DNA of 64,000 nt from assembly GCA_963695705.1 (NCBI GenBank), contig CAVOHB010000009.1:186001-250000 (forward strand), given 5' to 3'. The position numbers and the translations under genes were made by a program. A model generated the notes under the pieces. The model worked only from the letters and a program-made list of their open reading frames with translations, was not told the origin of the DNA and searched no databases. This document shows, in pieces, positions 1 through 9,060 of the stretch. Numbering within the stretch: the stretch's first letter is position 1; every line of letters begins with the position of its first letter. The stretch comes from JBKPNJ01 sp963695705. Lineage in GTDB: Bacteria; Actinomycetota; Actinomycetes; Propionibacteriales; Nocardioidaceae.

Positions 1-464
1 CGCGAATCTCCGAAGCCGTCGGGCTCGACGTGGACGACCTGGACCTGCAGACCGGAACCGCCCGGCTCCGCGGCAAGGGCGGCAAGGAACGGATCGTACC
101 GGCGGGCTCCTACGCCTGCCGCGCGGTCGAGGCCTACCTGACCCAGGCCCGGCCGGGTCTGGTGTCGACGAGAAGCAGGGGTGCGGCGTTGTTCCTCAAC
201 GCCCGCGGTGGCCGGCTGTCACGCCAGAGCGCGTGGACCGTTCTGCACAAGGCGGCCGAGGCTGCGGGCGTGGCGGCGGAGGTGTCACCGCACACCATGC
301 GGCACTCGTTCGCCACCCACCTGCTCGACGGCGGTGCCGATGTCCGGGTGGTCCAGGAGCTGCTCGGCCACGCCTCGGTCACCACCACACAGGTCTACAC
401 GCTGGTCACGGTGGACAAGCTTCGCGAGGTCTACGCGACGGCACATCCACGAGCCCTCGCCTGA
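1..464 (+). CDS. xerD: Site-specific tyrosine recombinase XerD, 3' part
   Basis: Cut by the left window edge; reading is open from base 3. XerD and XerC resolve chromosome dimers at dif. All catalytic residues visible in family alignments are here: the first Arg in RISEAVGL (first codon in the window), the Lys in GKGGKER, HTMRHSFATHLL with the His and second Arg, LGHASVTTTQVY with the second His and the tyrosine nucleophile. The protein ends about 20 residues after the Tyr, normal for Xer. It sits upstream of parA, as in other actinobacteria, which argues for XerD rather than a phage integrase. Confidence 0.93.
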   Translation, partial: RISEAVGLDVDDLDLQTGTARLRGKGGKERIVPAGSYACRAVEAYLTQARPGLVSTRSRGAALFLNARGGRLSRQSAWTVLHKAAEAAGVAAEVSPHTMRHSFATHLLDGGADVRVVQELLGHASVTTTQVYTLVTVDKLREVYATAHPRALA

Positions 465-635
465 TCCGCCGGACTTTGTCCCCAGCGTCGTCAACAGCAC
501 CGGTGGTGCCTGTGCATGCGCAGCGGGACATCCTGCACAGAATTCGTGCGGTGCTTGTCGCGGCTCACGCTGACCGCCTAGAGTCGCCGGGCGTCGACGT
601 TTTGCCGACGTGTCGGTGGGGAGGTAAAGCGGGAA

Positions 636-1667
636 ATGAACCAGTCGACTAACCCCCAGGACGCGTATCAGCGCGACGAGCGTGACGAGCGGGACGGCTA
701 CGCGGGGCAGACGTTCACCGAACCGGTCGCGACCGGCCACTCCGAGCGCGTCGGCTGGGGGGGCCGGCAGCACCCCGCTGCCGATGAGCCGAACGAACCC
801 GTCGTCGAGCCGATCGAACCCGTCGTCGAGCTTGGGCCCACCGGGCGGCCGAAACCCGACCTGCCCGACCCCGTGGCCCTGCACAGCCACGGCCCCGCTC
901 GGGTGCTGGCGCTGTGCAACCAGAAGGGCGGCGTCGGCAAGACGACCACTGCGATCAGCCTGGGCGCCGCGCTCGCCGAGCTCGGGCGACGGGTGCTGCT
1001 GGTCGACTTCGACCCGCAGGGGTCGCTCTCGGTCGGGCTCGGGTTCAACCCCAACGACCTGGAGCTGTCGATCTACAACCTGCTGATGGGCTCCGACGTC
1101 GCCGCCGACGCCGTCATCCACAAGACCGACATCGCCGGTCTGGACCTGCTGCCCTCCAATATCGACCTCTCCGCCGCGGAGGTGCAGCTGGTCAACGAGG
1201 TGGCCCGCGAACAAACACTGGCGCGCGTCCTCGCCCCGGTGACCGCCGACTACGACGTGGTGCTCATCGACTGCCAGCCGTCGCTCGGGCTGCTGACGAT
1301 CAATGCGCTGACCGCCTGCGACGGCGTCATCATCCCGCTGGAATGCGAATACTTCGCGCTGCGCGGCGTCGCACTACTGAAGACCACGATCGACAAGGTG
1401 TCGGAGCGCCTGAACCCGCGGCTGCGCATCGAGGGACTGCTCGGCACCATGTATGACAGCCGCACCCTGCATGGCCGCGAGGTGCTGCAGCGGCTTGTGG
1501 AGGCGTGGGGGGACGCGGTGTTCCACACGGTGATCCGACGTACGGTGAAGTTCTCCGACTCGACCGTCGCCGGCGAGCCGATCACCGCGTACGCGTCGAA
1601 CTCCGCGGGCGCGGAGGCATACCGGCAGCTGGCCAAGGAGGTGCTGGCCCGATGCCCCGCCGAGTGA
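636..1667 (+). CDS. parA: ParA/Soj family chromosome-partitioning ATPase
   Basis: 343 residues. An acidic, low-complexity N-terminal extension of about 85 residues, with a short EPVVEP/EPVVEL repeat, precedes the ATPase. The deviant Walker A KGGVGKTT lies near residues 97-104, followed by VDFDPQG and VVLIDCQPS, the ParA Walker A' and B motifs. The ATG at 636 is preceded by GGGAGG about 12 bases upstream. It is the ParA paralogue that sits with scpA/scpB in actinobacteria, not necessarily the oriC-linked ParA partner of ParB; no parB is in view. The stop overlaps the next gene by 16 bases, so the genes are probably cotranscribed. Confidence 0.92.
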   Translation: MNQSTNPQDAYQRDERDERDGYAGQTFTEPVATGHSERVGWGGRQHPAADEPNEPVVEPIEPVVELGPTGRPKPDLPDPVALHSHGPARVLALCNQKGGVGKTTTAISLGAALAELGRRVLLVDFDPQGSLSVGLGFNPNDLELSIYNLLMGSDVAADAVIHKTDIAGLDLLPSNIDLSAAEVQLVNEVAREQTLARVLAPVTADYDVVLIDCQPSLGLLTINALTACDGVIIPLECEYFALRGVALLKTTIDKVSERLNPRLRIEGLLGTMYDSRTLHGREVLQRLVEAWGDAVFHTVIRRTVKFSDSTVAGEPITAYASNSAGAEAYRQLAKEVLARCPAE

Positions 1668-2017
1668 GCCTGCCCGGCTCCGACGAGCTCTTCCGGGAGA
1701 CATCGGTCGAGGAGCCCGCGGCCGATTCGGTGACTGCGGCGGGGCCCGAGGAAACCACCGTCGCAGAGGTGAGTGAGTCCAACGGCAACGGGCTACCGCG
1801 CTCGAGCGGCCGGGTGCGGCACGAGGAGAAGATCACCGTCTACGTGACCGCGGACGAGCTCGTCGACCTCGAGCACGCCCGGCTGGAGCTGCGGCGTTCG
1901 CACCGCATCTCCTCAGACCGCGGGCGCATCGTGCGCGAGGCGATCGCCATCGTGCTGGCCGATCTGAACCTGAACGGCGAGGACAGCGTGCTCGTCGACC
2001 GGTTGCGCTCGCGGTGA
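1652..2017 (+). CDS. Small conserved protein, ribbon-helix-helix-like C-terminus
   Basis: The ATG at 1652 lies inside the end of parA, giving 121 residues. The first half is acidic and looks disordered. The second half, from KITVYVTADELVDLEHARLEL onwards, has the strand-helix-helix pattern of RHH proteins and ends VREAIAIVLADL. Actinobacterial parA-scpA loci often carry a small protein of this type. A DNA-binding or segregation accessory role is inference. The stop overlaps the GTG of scpA by four bases. Confidence 0.75.
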   Translation: MPRRVSLPGSDELFRETSVEEPAADSVTAAGPEETTVAEVSESNGNGLPRSSGRVRHEEKITVYVTADELVDLEHARLELRRSHRISSDRGRIVREAIAIVLADLNLNGEDSVLVDRLRSR

Positions 2018-2829
2018 CCGTCGGTCTCGACCAGGGATCGGCGCAGGCCGGGGCGGAGTTCACCGTCCACCTCGACAACTTCGACGGCCCCTTCGACCTG
2101 CTGCTCGGGTTGATCTCCAAGCACCAGCTCGACATCACCGAGGTCGCCCTGTCGGAGGTCACCGACGAGTTCATCTCCCACATCAAGCTGGCCGGGCCGC
2201 AGTGGGATCTCGAGCAGACCACCGGGTTCCTGCTCGTTGCGTCGACGCTGCTCGATCTCAAGGCCGCCCGACTGGTGCCCAGCGGTGCCGTCGAGGACGA
2301 GGGCGATCTCGCCCTGCTGGAGGCGCGCGACATCCTCTTCGCCAGGCTGCTGCAGTACCGCGCGTACAAGCTCGTCGCGGCCGTGTTCGGCCAGCGGCTG
2401 GCCGCGGAGAGCCAGCGGCTCCCACGGTCGGTGGGTCTGGAACCCCGGTTCGCCGCGCTGCTGCCGGAGGTGCTCATCGGCCTCGGGGTCGACGAGCTCG
2501 CCTCCCTGGCCGCGCTGGCGCTGCGTCCCAGACCCGAGCCGACCATGGAGCTCGCTCACCTGCACGTGCCCACGGTCAGCGTGCGGGACCAGGGTGCGAT
2601 CGTGGCCGAACGCCTGCGCAGCGCCGGGGCGGCGACCTTCCGGTCCCTTTGCTCCGACTCACCGAACACGATGACGACGGTGGCGCGCTTCCTCGCGCTG
2701 TTGGAGCTGTTCGGGGCAGGTGTGGTCGCGTTCGAGCAGCTGACCGCGCTCGGCGAGCTGACCGTACGGTGGACGGGAGCCGACGACGCGCAGATCGACG
2801 TCGGCGACGAGTTCGAGGGAGCCCGGTGA
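2014..2829 (+). CDS. scpA: Segregation and condensation protein A
   Basis: 271 residues, GTG start in a four-base overlap with the preceding stop. ScpA is the kleisin that bridges the SMC ATPase heads and binds ScpB in the bacterial condensin. The N-terminal signature FTVHLDNFDGPFDLLLGLI and the following DITEVALSEVTDEF are typical of ScpA. The C-terminal winged helix (ATFRSLCSDS...FLALLELF) is also present. It is followed directly by scpB with a GTG in an overlap, so translation is probably coupled. Confidence 0.95.
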   Translation: MTVGLDQGSAQAGAEFTVHLDNFDGPFDLLLGLISKHQLDITEVALSEVTDEFISHIKLAGPQWDLEQTTGFLLVASTLLDLKAARLVPSGAVEDEGDLALLEARDILFARLLQYRAYKLVAAVFGQRLAAESQRLPRSVGLEPRFAALLPEVLIGLGVDELASLAALALRPRPEPTMELAHLHVPTVSVRDQGAIVAERLRSAGAATFRSLCSDSPNTMTTVARFLALLELFGAGVVAFEQLTALGELTVRWTGADDAQIDVGDEFEGAR

Positions 2830-3455
2830 GCGAGCCGGAGAACCAGTCTGGTGGAAACCCGCCGAGCCGTCCGGGCGGCGACCCCCCGCCGTTGCGGCCA
2901 GCCCTCGAAGCGGTCCTGATGGTCGCGGACCAGCCGTTGGACGGGCTCACCCTCGCGCAGGCGGTCGGCCATCCTCCGCCGGACGTCGATGCCGCCCTGC
3001 GCGAGCTGGCTGCCGCTTACACCGCTGAGTCCCGCGGGTTCGACCTTCGCTACGTGGCCGGCGGGTGGCGCTACTACACCCGGGAGTCGCTGGCCCCGGT
3101 GGTCGAGCGCTTCGTCGTCGACGGGCAGCAGGCGCGGTTGACACAGGCCGCCCTGGAGACGCTCGCGGTGGTGGCCTACCGACAACCGGTCAGCCGTGGC
3201 CGTGTCTCTGCCATCCGTGGGGTGAGCGTCGACGGTGTCATGCGCACCCTGGTCAGCCGCGGGTTGGTGGAGGAGTCGGGTCAGGACCCGGACACCGGTG
3301 CGATGTTGTATCGCACCACCTCCTACTTCCTGGAGCGGATGGGCCTGTCAGGACTCGACGCGCTCCCTGACCTGGCGCCATTCCTCCCCGACAGCACCGA
3401 CATCGAGTCCGAGCTCGACGCCGTGGACGCGATCGCCGAGTCCGCCAGCGAATGA
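2826..3455 (+). CDS. scpB: Segregation and condensation protein B
   Basis: 209 residues from the GTG at 2826, overlapping the end of scpA by four bases. ScpB is the tandem winged-helix partner of ScpA in the SMC complex. After a Pro/Gly-rich leader come LRPALEAVLMVADQPL and ALETLAVVAYRQPVSRG, both characteristic of the family, and the second winged helix ending TTSYFLERMGL. The tail is acidic. The stop overlaps the start of rluB by four bases. Confidence 0.95.
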   Translation: MSEPENQSGGNPPSRPGGDPPPLRPALEAVLMVADQPLDGLTLAQAVGHPPPDVDAALRELAAAYTAESRGFDLRYVAGGWRYYTRESLAPVVERFVVDGQQARLTQAALETLAVVAYRQPVSRGRVSAIRGVSVDGVMRTLVSRGLVEESGQDPDTGAMLYRTTSYFLERMGLSGLDALPDLAPFLPDSTDIESELDAVDAIAESASE

Positions 3456-4190
3456 CCGATGAGCCACTGGGCCGGCGCTTGCAGAAGGTGCTCGCCGAGG
3501 CGGGAGTCGCGAGCCGCCGGGCCTGCGAGCAGCTGATCGCGGCCGGGCGGGTAGAGGTAGACGGCGAGATCGTCACCCAGCTCGGTGCCCGGGTCGACCC
3601 GGCGACGGCGGTTATCAGGGTCGATGGGGCGCGCCTCGCCCCGGCGTCGGCGCACGTCTACCTCGTCCTCAACAAGCCCCGTGGCGTCGTGTCGACGATG
3701 GCCGACCCGGGCGGTCGACCGAGTTCTGGGTGACCTGGTGTCCAGTCGGCGGGAGCGGGTCTTCCACGTCGGCCGCCTCGACACCGACTCCGAGGGGCTG
3801 ATCATCCTCACCAATGACGGTGACTTCGCGCATCGGATGGCCCATCCGTCGTTCGGGATCGAGAAGACCTACGTGGCTCAGGTCTCGGGCCGCCCTTCCG
3901 CCGGGCTCGGGGACCGGCTGCGGCAGGGTGTCATGCTCGACGACGGGCCGGTCACGGTCGACCGGTTCCGGCTGATCGGCGGCCACGCCGACCAGGCGAT
4001 CGTGGAGGTGGTGCTGCACGAGGGGCGCAAGCACATCGTCCGCCGGCTGCTCGACAGCGTCGGACATCCGGTGCAGCGGTTGACCCGTACCGCGATCGGC
4101 CCGGTGGGGATCGACGGCCTCAAGACCGGCGCGATGCGCGAGCTGTCGGGCGAGGAGATGGGCACGCTGTTGGACTTGCTCGGGTTGTGA
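3452..4190 (+). pseudogene. rluB: 23S rRNA pseudouridine synthase RluB, frameshifted
   Basis: The 5' part (3452-3733) encodes the S4 domain (RRLQKVLAEAGVASRRACEQ) and the start of the catalytic domain (LNKPRGVVSTMADPGGRP), then stops. The rest continues one frame over with GDLVSSRRERVFHVGRLDTD, containing the conserved GRLD catalytic Asp, and runs to 4190. Removing one base, most simply the A at 3722, restores GGRPVLGDLV and a protein of about 245 residues. Everything else is intact and the gene keeps its place between scpB and tyrA, so a sequencing or assembly error is as likely as a true mutation. Confidence 0.9.
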
Positions 4191-4212
4191 GCACGACGAA
4201 GGGAGAGCCGAG

Positions 4213-5304
4213 GTGACGGGTTCAGCACCGGCGCGGCCGTCCCTGCACGGTCCGGTGCTCGTCGTCGGTGCCGGGTTGATGGGTACGTCGGTGGGGCTGG
4301 CCCTGCGCCGACGGGGCGTACCGGTGCTGCTGGACGACGCCGACCCGAGGATCGCCCGGGTCGCAGTCTCAGTCGGGGCAGGTGAGGCGCCGAGTTCGCA
4401 GAGCGCGCCGCAGCTCGTCGTCGTCGCCGTCCCGCCCGATCACCTCGGCGGATCTGTCGTCGACGCGCTGCGCCGGTGGCCGGACGCGGCCGTCACCGAC
4501 GTGGGGTCGGTCAAGGTCAAGCCGCTCACGGAGGTTCTTGCCTCCGGAGTCTCCACGCAGCGATACGTCGGCAGCCACCCGATGGCGGGCAGCGAGCGCT
4601 CCGGACCGCTGGCGGCGACGGCCGACCTGTTCGAGGGGCGGTCCTGGGCGGTCACGCCGCACGAACACTCCGACCCGCAGGCGGTGGCGCTCGTCGAGGA
4701 GCTGGTCGAGGTCTGCGGGGCCAGCCTGGTCCGGCTGTCCCCCGGAGAGCACGATCTGGCCGTCGCGCGCATCTCCCACCTGCCGCACCTGCTGTCCGTG
4801 CTGGCTGCGGCGCAGCTGACCGACGCGTCCCCGGGCGTGATGGCCCTTACCGGTCAGGGACTGCGCGACGTGACCAGGGTCGCAAGCGGGGATCCGCGCA
4901 TGTGGCGTCAGATTCTGAGCGCCAACGCCGAGGCCGTCGCCGGCCTGCTGCAGGCGGTGCGCGACGACCTCGACCGGCTGCTCGACAGCCTGCACGGCGC
5001 CGAGGACGCCGACGGGCTGGTGGACCTGCTGACCCGGGGCGTGGCCGGAGCCAGGGCGATACCCGGGAAGCACGGCCAGCCGAGCACCCGCGCGGCGACG
5101 CTGTTCCTGCTGATACCCGATGAACCGGGCGCGCTGGCCCGGCTGTTTGCGGCGGCAAGTGAGGTGTCGGTCAACATCGAGGACGTCCGCATCGACCACG
5201 ACCCTGCCCGGCCGGTCGGGCTCCTCGAGCTCAGCGTCGCGGAGGAGGGCGCCGACCGTCTGGTCGAGGCGTTGAATTCACGAGGATGGACGGTTCACCG
5301 GTAA
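4213..5304 (+). CDS. tyrA: Prephenate dehydrogenase
   Basis: 363 residues, GTG start. Catalyses NAD-dependent oxidative decarboxylation of prephenate to 4-hydroxyphenylpyruvate for tyrosine synthesis. The nucleotide-binding motif VVGAGLMGTSVGLAL is near the N-terminus, followed by VTDVGSVK and the substrate-binding SHPMAGSERSG, then the helical prephenate dehydrogenase domain (DLAVARISHLPHLLS). A C-terminal ACT domain (FLLIPDEPGALARLFAAASE) suggests feedback control by an aromatic amino acid. The end overlaps the longest possible reading of cmk. Confidence 0.93.
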   Translation: MTGSAPARPSLHGPVLVVGAGLMGTSVGLALRRRGVPVLLDDADPRIARVAVSVGAGEAPSSQSAPQLVVVAVPPDHLGGSVVDALRRWPDAAVTDVGSVKVKPLTEVLASGVSTQRYVGSHPMAGSERSGPLAATADLFEGRSWAVTPHEHSDPQAVALVEELVEVCGASLVRLSPGEHDLAVARISHLPHLLSVLAAAQLTDASPGVMALTGQGLRDVTRVASGDPRMWRQILSANAEAVAGLLQAVRDDLDRLLDSLHGAEDADGLVDLLTRGVAGARAIPGKHGQPSTRAATLFLLIPDEPGALARLFAAASEVSVNIEDVRIDHDPARPVGLLELSVAEEGADRLVEALNSRGWTVHR

Positions 5305-5360
5305 CCTCGGCGGCGGGGCAGCGTCGATCCGGCGCTGCCGCGGTCGGGAAGGGCGATGGC

Positions 5361-6050
5361 GTGGGCAGCACATCCGCGATGCGCGATCTGGTGATCGCCG
5401 TGGACGGCCCCTCAGGTTCGGGGAAGTCGACTGCTGCTCGCGGAGTCGCGGCCAAGCTGTCCCTGCGCTATCTCGACACGGGCGCGATGTACCGCGCGAT
5501 GACCTGGTGGATGCTGGAGCACGGAGTCGACGTCAACGACCCTGACGAGGTGGCGGCCCGGTCCGCGGAACCGCTGATCCGGAGCGGCACCGACCCGTTG
5601 GGGGCCACGATCCACGTGGGCGACGTCGACGTCTCGCGACCGGTCCGCGGTCGCGAGGTGACCAGCGCGGTGAGCGCCGTCAGCGCCGTTCCACAGGTAC
5701 GCTCCCGCCTGGTTGACCTGCAACGACGGATCATCGGGGCGGGCGGCATCGTCGTCGAGGGGCGAGACATCGGCTCGGTGGTCGTGCCGTACGCCCCCGT
5801 CAAGGTCTACCTCACCGCATCCGCAGCGGCGCGAGCCGAACGCCGCACCGCGGAGCTGGCCGGCGTGACGGTCGAGGCGACCCAGCGGGAAATGGAACGG
5901 CGGGACCGGTTCGACTCGACCCGTGCGATCACGCCGCTCGCGGTAGCCGACGGAGCCGTCGTACTGGACACGACCGAGCTGGACCTGGACGAGGTCGTCG
6001 AGACGATCATCGGCCTGGCGGTCGCGGCCGTCGGGGCGCCGTCATCGTGA
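5361..6050 (+). CDS. cmk: Cytidylate kinase
   Basis: Phosphorylates CMP and dCMP with ATP. The P-loop DGPSGSGKST, YLDTGAMYRA and VVEGRDIGSVV are family signatures. I chose the GTG at 5361 because GGGAAGGG lies about eight bases upstream and the protein then begins about 11 residues before the first beta strand. ATG 5379 is an alternative, and the frame is open back to ATG 5286 inside tyrA. The 229-residue size fits the family. The stop overlaps the GTG of plsC. Confidence 0.93.
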   Translation: MGSTSAMRDLVIAVDGPSGSGKSTAARGVAAKLSLRYLDTGAMYRAMTWWMLEHGVDVNDPDEVAARSAEPLIRSGTDPLGATIHVGDVDVSRPVRGREVTSAVSAVSAVPQVRSRLVDLQRRIIGAGGIVVEGRDIGSVVVPYAPVKVYLTASAAARAERRTAELAGVTVEATQREMERRDRFDSTRAITPLAVADGAVVLDTTELDLDEVVETIIGLAVAAVGAPSS

Positions 6051-6832
6051 CCATCCCCCTGGTCCGCGACCCGGCCCACCTGGAGTGGCCCCGCACCGAC
6101 GACATCCCGTACCCGCGGATGCAGCTGGTGCGGATCGGAAGGCGTCTCGGCCGCGTGGTCGCCCGCCGGTGGGATGCCCACGTGAGCGGAGCGGAGCTGG
6201 TGCCGAAGCACGGTCCGGTGCTGCTGGCGTCCAACCACTCCGGGATCATGGACGGGCCGCTCCTGTTCACGTTCGCCCCGCGCGTGGTGCACGCGATGAT
6301 GAAGCAGGAGATGTACGCCGGCCGCAGGGAGTGGGCGATGCTGGCGCTGGGGACCATCCCGGTCCAACGTGAGGCCTTCGACCCGCGCGCGGTTAAGCTG
6401 TGCCTGCGGGTGCTGCGTGACGACGGTGTGGTCGCCATCTATCCCGAGGGCGGCCGTGGAGCAGGGGATATGCAGCACAACCGGTTCGGCCTGGCCTACC
6501 TGGCCACGGTGACCGGCGCCCCGATCGTCCCCGTGGCCAGTCTGGGCACCCGGCACCCAGGTCAGGCCATCGGTGCCCTGGTGCCGCGGGGGAGCCGGCT
6601 GGACCTGGTGTTCGGCGAGCCGTTCACGGTGCCGAAGCGACCGTGGCCGCGCCGGCCGTCGGAGATGGCGGTGCTGGCGGAGTCGCTGCGCGTACGCCTC
6701 GCCGAACACGTCGCCTCGGCCCGCGTGCGTACCAACCAGGTCATGCCGGGCCCGGCGCCCGACGAGTTGCGGGACGAGGCCGGCCGGGACGGTCCGGAGG
6801 TCGGGCCACAGGCGACCGAGGGGGCCGCGTAG
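6047..6832 (+). CDS. plsC: 1-acylglycerol-3-phosphate O-acyltransferase family protein
   Basis: 261 residues, GTG start in a four-base overlap with cmk. PlsC-type enzymes acylate lysophosphatidate at the membrane. The catalytic HX4D motif is seen as NHSGIMD, the substrate-binding block as YPEGGRGAG, and IVPVASLGT follows. It lies between cmk and der, a common actinobacterial arrangement. Substrate specificity cannot be read from the sequence. The stop shares a base with the GTG of der. Confidence 0.9.
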   Translation: MTIPLVRDPAHLEWPRTDDIPYPRMQLVRIGRRLGRVVARRWDAHVSGAELVPKHGPVLLASNHSGIMDGPLLFTFAPRVVHAMMKQEMYAGRREWAMLALGTIPVQREAFDPRAVKLCLRVLRDDGVVAIYPEGGRGAGDMQHNRFGLAYLATVTGAPIVPVASLGTRHPGQAIGALVPRGSRLDLVFGEPFTVPKRPWPRRPSEMAVLAESLRVRLAEHVASARVRTNQVMPGPAPDELRDEAGRDGPEVGPQATEGAA

Positions 6833-8223
6833 TGAGCGACGTCGAGCAGTTCGACGACGGCGTCGACCCGTCCGACGGCCCGACGGATCTCGGCAATGTC
6901 CCCGACCAGCCGGTGCTGGCCGTCGTCGGGCGGCCCAACGTGGGCAAGTCCACCCTCGTGAACCGGATCCTCGGGCGCCGTGAGGCGGTCGTCGAGGACG
7001 TACCCGGCGTGACGCGGGACCGGGTGCCGTACGACGCGGAGTGGAGCGGTCGCCGGTTCACCGTCGTGGACACGGGCGGGTGGAACCCCGACGCCGAGGG
7101 GATGTACGAGCGCATCTCGGCGCAGGCGGAAGTCGCGGTGAGCGCAGCCGATGCCATCCTGTTCGTCGTCGATGCCACGGTCGGGATCACCGACAGCGAC
7201 GAGGCCGTCGTCAAGATCCTGCGCCGCTCCGGCAAGCCTGTGGTGCTCGCGGCGAACAAGGTCGACGACATGCGCCGGGAGTCGGACGCGTTCGAGCTGT
7301 GGAATTTGGGGCTCGGCGAGCCGCATCCGGTGTCGGCCCTGCACGGCCGCGGCAGCGGCGACCTGCTCGATGCGATCCTCGCGGCGCTGCCGGATGCGCC
7401 GCCCGAGCGGCGTACGGTTCCCGTGGGTCCGCGGCGGGTCGCGATGGTCGGCAAGCCCAACGTGGGCAAGTCGTCTCTGCTCAACAAGGTCGCGGGCCAG
7501 GATCGGGTTGTCGTCGACGCCGTCGCCGGCACGACTGTCGACCCGGTGGACGAGCTCATCATCCTGGGCGGTCGGCCCTGGCGGTTCATCGACACCGCCG
7601 GCATCCGACGCCGGGTGCGGGAGGCGTCCGGCCACGAGTACTACGCGAGCCTGCGTACCGCCGGCGCTATCGACCGCGCGGAGGTGGTCGTCGTCATCAT
7701 CGACGCGAGCCAGCCACTGACCGAGCAGGATCAGCGCATCATCACGACCGTCCAGGAAGCGGGGCGGGGGCTCGTACTGGCTTTCAACAAATGGGACCTG
7801 GTCGACGAGGACCGCCGCTACTACCTCGATCGCGAGATCGACCGGGACCTGGCCCGGGTCGCCTGGGCTCCGCGGGTCAACATCAGCGCGTTGACCGGTC
7901 GGCGGACCGAGCGGCTCGTCCCCGCCATCGACGCCGCCTTGGAAGGCTGGGAGACCCGGGTCGCCACCGCCGGGCTCAATACGTTCCTCGGCCGGCTCGT
8001 CGCCGAGCATCCGCATCCGATCCGCGGCGGCAAGCAGGCGCGGATCCTGTTCGGCACCCAGGCACAGACCTCGCCGCCGACGTTCATCCTGTTCACCACG
8101 GCCCCGCTCGACCCCGGGTACGTGCGCTTCATCGAGCGGCGGCTGCGGGAGGAGTTCGGCTTCGTGGGCACGCCGCTACACGTGCAGGTGCGGCCACGCG
8201 TACGGGAGAAGGCCAAGGCGTGA
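6832..8223 (+). CDS. der: Ribosome-assembly GTPase Der (EngA)
   Basis: 463 residues from the GTG at 6832, which overlaps the stop of plsC by one base. Der has two tandem GTPase domains and a KH-like C-terminal domain and acts in 50S subunit maturation. Both P-loops are clear (GRPNVGKST and GKPNVGKSS), with DTGGW and DTAGIRRR as G3 motifs and NKVD and NKWD as G4. The KH-like domain runs to the end (LYxHVQVRPRVREKAKA type ending). The frame is open upstream through plsC, but no family member has such an extension. Confidence 0.95.
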   Translation: MSDVEQFDDGVDPSDGPTDLGNVPDQPVLAVVGRPNVGKSTLVNRILGRREAVVEDVPGVTRDRVPYDAEWSGRRFTVVDTGGWNPDAEGMYERISAQAEVAVSAADAILFVVDATVGITDSDEAVVKILRRSGKPVVLAANKVDDMRRESDAFELWNLGLGEPHPVSALHGRGSGDLLDAILAALPDAPPERRTVPVGPRRVAMVGKPNVGKSSLLNKVAGQDRVVVDAVAGTTVDPVDELIILGGRPWRFIDTAGIRRRVREASGHEYYASLRTAGAIDRAEVVVVIIDASQPLTEQDQRIITTVQEAGRGLVLAFNKWDLVDEDRRYYLDREIDRDLARVAWAPRVNISALTGRRTERLVPAIDAALEGWETRVATAGLNTFLGRLVAEHPHPIRGGKQARILFGTQAQTSPPTFILFTTAPLDPGYVRFIERRLREEFGFVGTPLHVQVRPRVREKAKA

Positions 8224-8313
8224 AGCAGCCGGGTCTCCCCGCACGCCCCGCCCGGTCACGCCCACGTGCTGCGGTAAGGTTCACTCCGTTTCGTCGCTCG
8301 CGCGATGGGCATT

Positions 8314-8390
<77 letters not shown>

Positions 8391-8398
8391 AAAACCGC

Positions 8399-8426
8399 CC
8401 CTGACCTGCGGAAACGCAGATCAGGG
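8399..8426 (+). terminator. Hairpin after tRNA-Pro
   Basis: CCCTGACCTGCG and CGCAGATCAGGG form a 12-base stem with one mismatch around a GAAA loop, nine bases after the tRNA. There is no T run after it, so it may act as a processing or weak intrinsic terminator. Part of the sequence (GACCTGCGGAAACGCA) recurs at the far chromosomal side of the island, 40965-40981. Confidence 0.6.
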
Positions 8427-8455
8427 CGACCCTGTATCTCTAGCACTTTGGCCAT

Positions 8456-8474
8456 ATGCATCATTTATGCATCA
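8456..8474 (+). repeat. Arm-type repeat, left island end
   Basis: Two ATGCATCA octamers separated by TTT, so 11 bases apart. A nearly identical pair in the same orientation is at 37681-37699, just inside the other island end. With the flanking AAAA the two blocks match at 20 of 21 bases. This fits integrase arm-binding sites (inference). Confidence 0.55.
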
Positions 8475-8545
8475 AAAGCCATCGGGATGGCGCGCAGGGA
8501 TGAGTCGCTCAGACGACTGATTCAGGTCAGGCCTTGCGTTCTCAG

Positions 8546-8671
8546 CTATCGATTGCTGGCTTGCGCGAACTCCTCGAGTATCCGCGCGACGTCGGCTGCA
8601 ATGGCGGGTTTGGAGATGTAGAACTCCTTGGTGATCGAGGGTGAGGAGTGTCCGGAGCCTCCCGGCGGACC
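8546..8671 (-). pseudogene. Tyrosine recombinase (integrase) C-terminal remnant
   Basis: Only the tail of an integrase can be read: GHSSPSITKEFYISKPAIAA and then DVARILEEFAQASNR before the stop at 8546. GHSSP is the conserved second-His box and the Tyr in EFYIS the nucleophile position. Upstream the frame loses similarity, so the catalytic Arg and Lys are gone. Its position right after the tRNA, pointing towards it, is where an island integrase is expected. Confidence 0.6.
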
Positions 8672-8744
8672 ACCCACAATGACTATTGAGATCATGCGAG
8701 CGGTCGCATCAGACGCGCCCCCGGCAGACGGCCCTGCTGAACCT

Positions 8745-9060
8745 TTATGCATGGTCTGACGACCGGGGAGATCTCGGCGCACTTCGCTCAGATCTACGGC
8801 GTCGGTGTCGAAGGAGACGATCTCGCGGATCACCGACAGAGGTGGTCGCGGAGACGAACGAGTGGGCGAACCGGGCCCTGCACGGGGTCTACGCCGCGGG
8901 TGTTCATCCACGCGATCATGGTGGAGGTCCGGGCCGGCCAAGTCGCGAACCGGCCGATCGACGCGGCGATCGGTGCCAGCCAGGCGGGCGACAGGACGTC
9001 CTCGAGTTGTCGGCTGGCACCGGCGGTGAAGGCCCGAAGTTCTGGATAAGCGTGCTCACC
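8745..9060 (+). pseudogene. IS256 (Mutator) family transposase fragment
   Basis: Pieces in two or three frames match the middle of IS256 transposases in order: HGLTTGEISAHFAQIYG, then SKETISRITDR in another frame, FIHAIMVEVRAGQVANRPI, and GEGPKFWISVLT. Several frameshifts; no start, no N-terminus and no C-terminus. A dead remnant inside the island. Confidence 0.65.

Noticed and set aside
285..1214. 309-codon minus-strand open frame across xerD and parA
   Set aside because: Antisense shadow typical of high-GC coding DNA; both sense genes are certain.
3585..4190. Two separate pseudouridine synthase genes at 3452-3733 and 3585-4190
   Set aside because: They are consecutive parts of one RluB, joined by removing one base.
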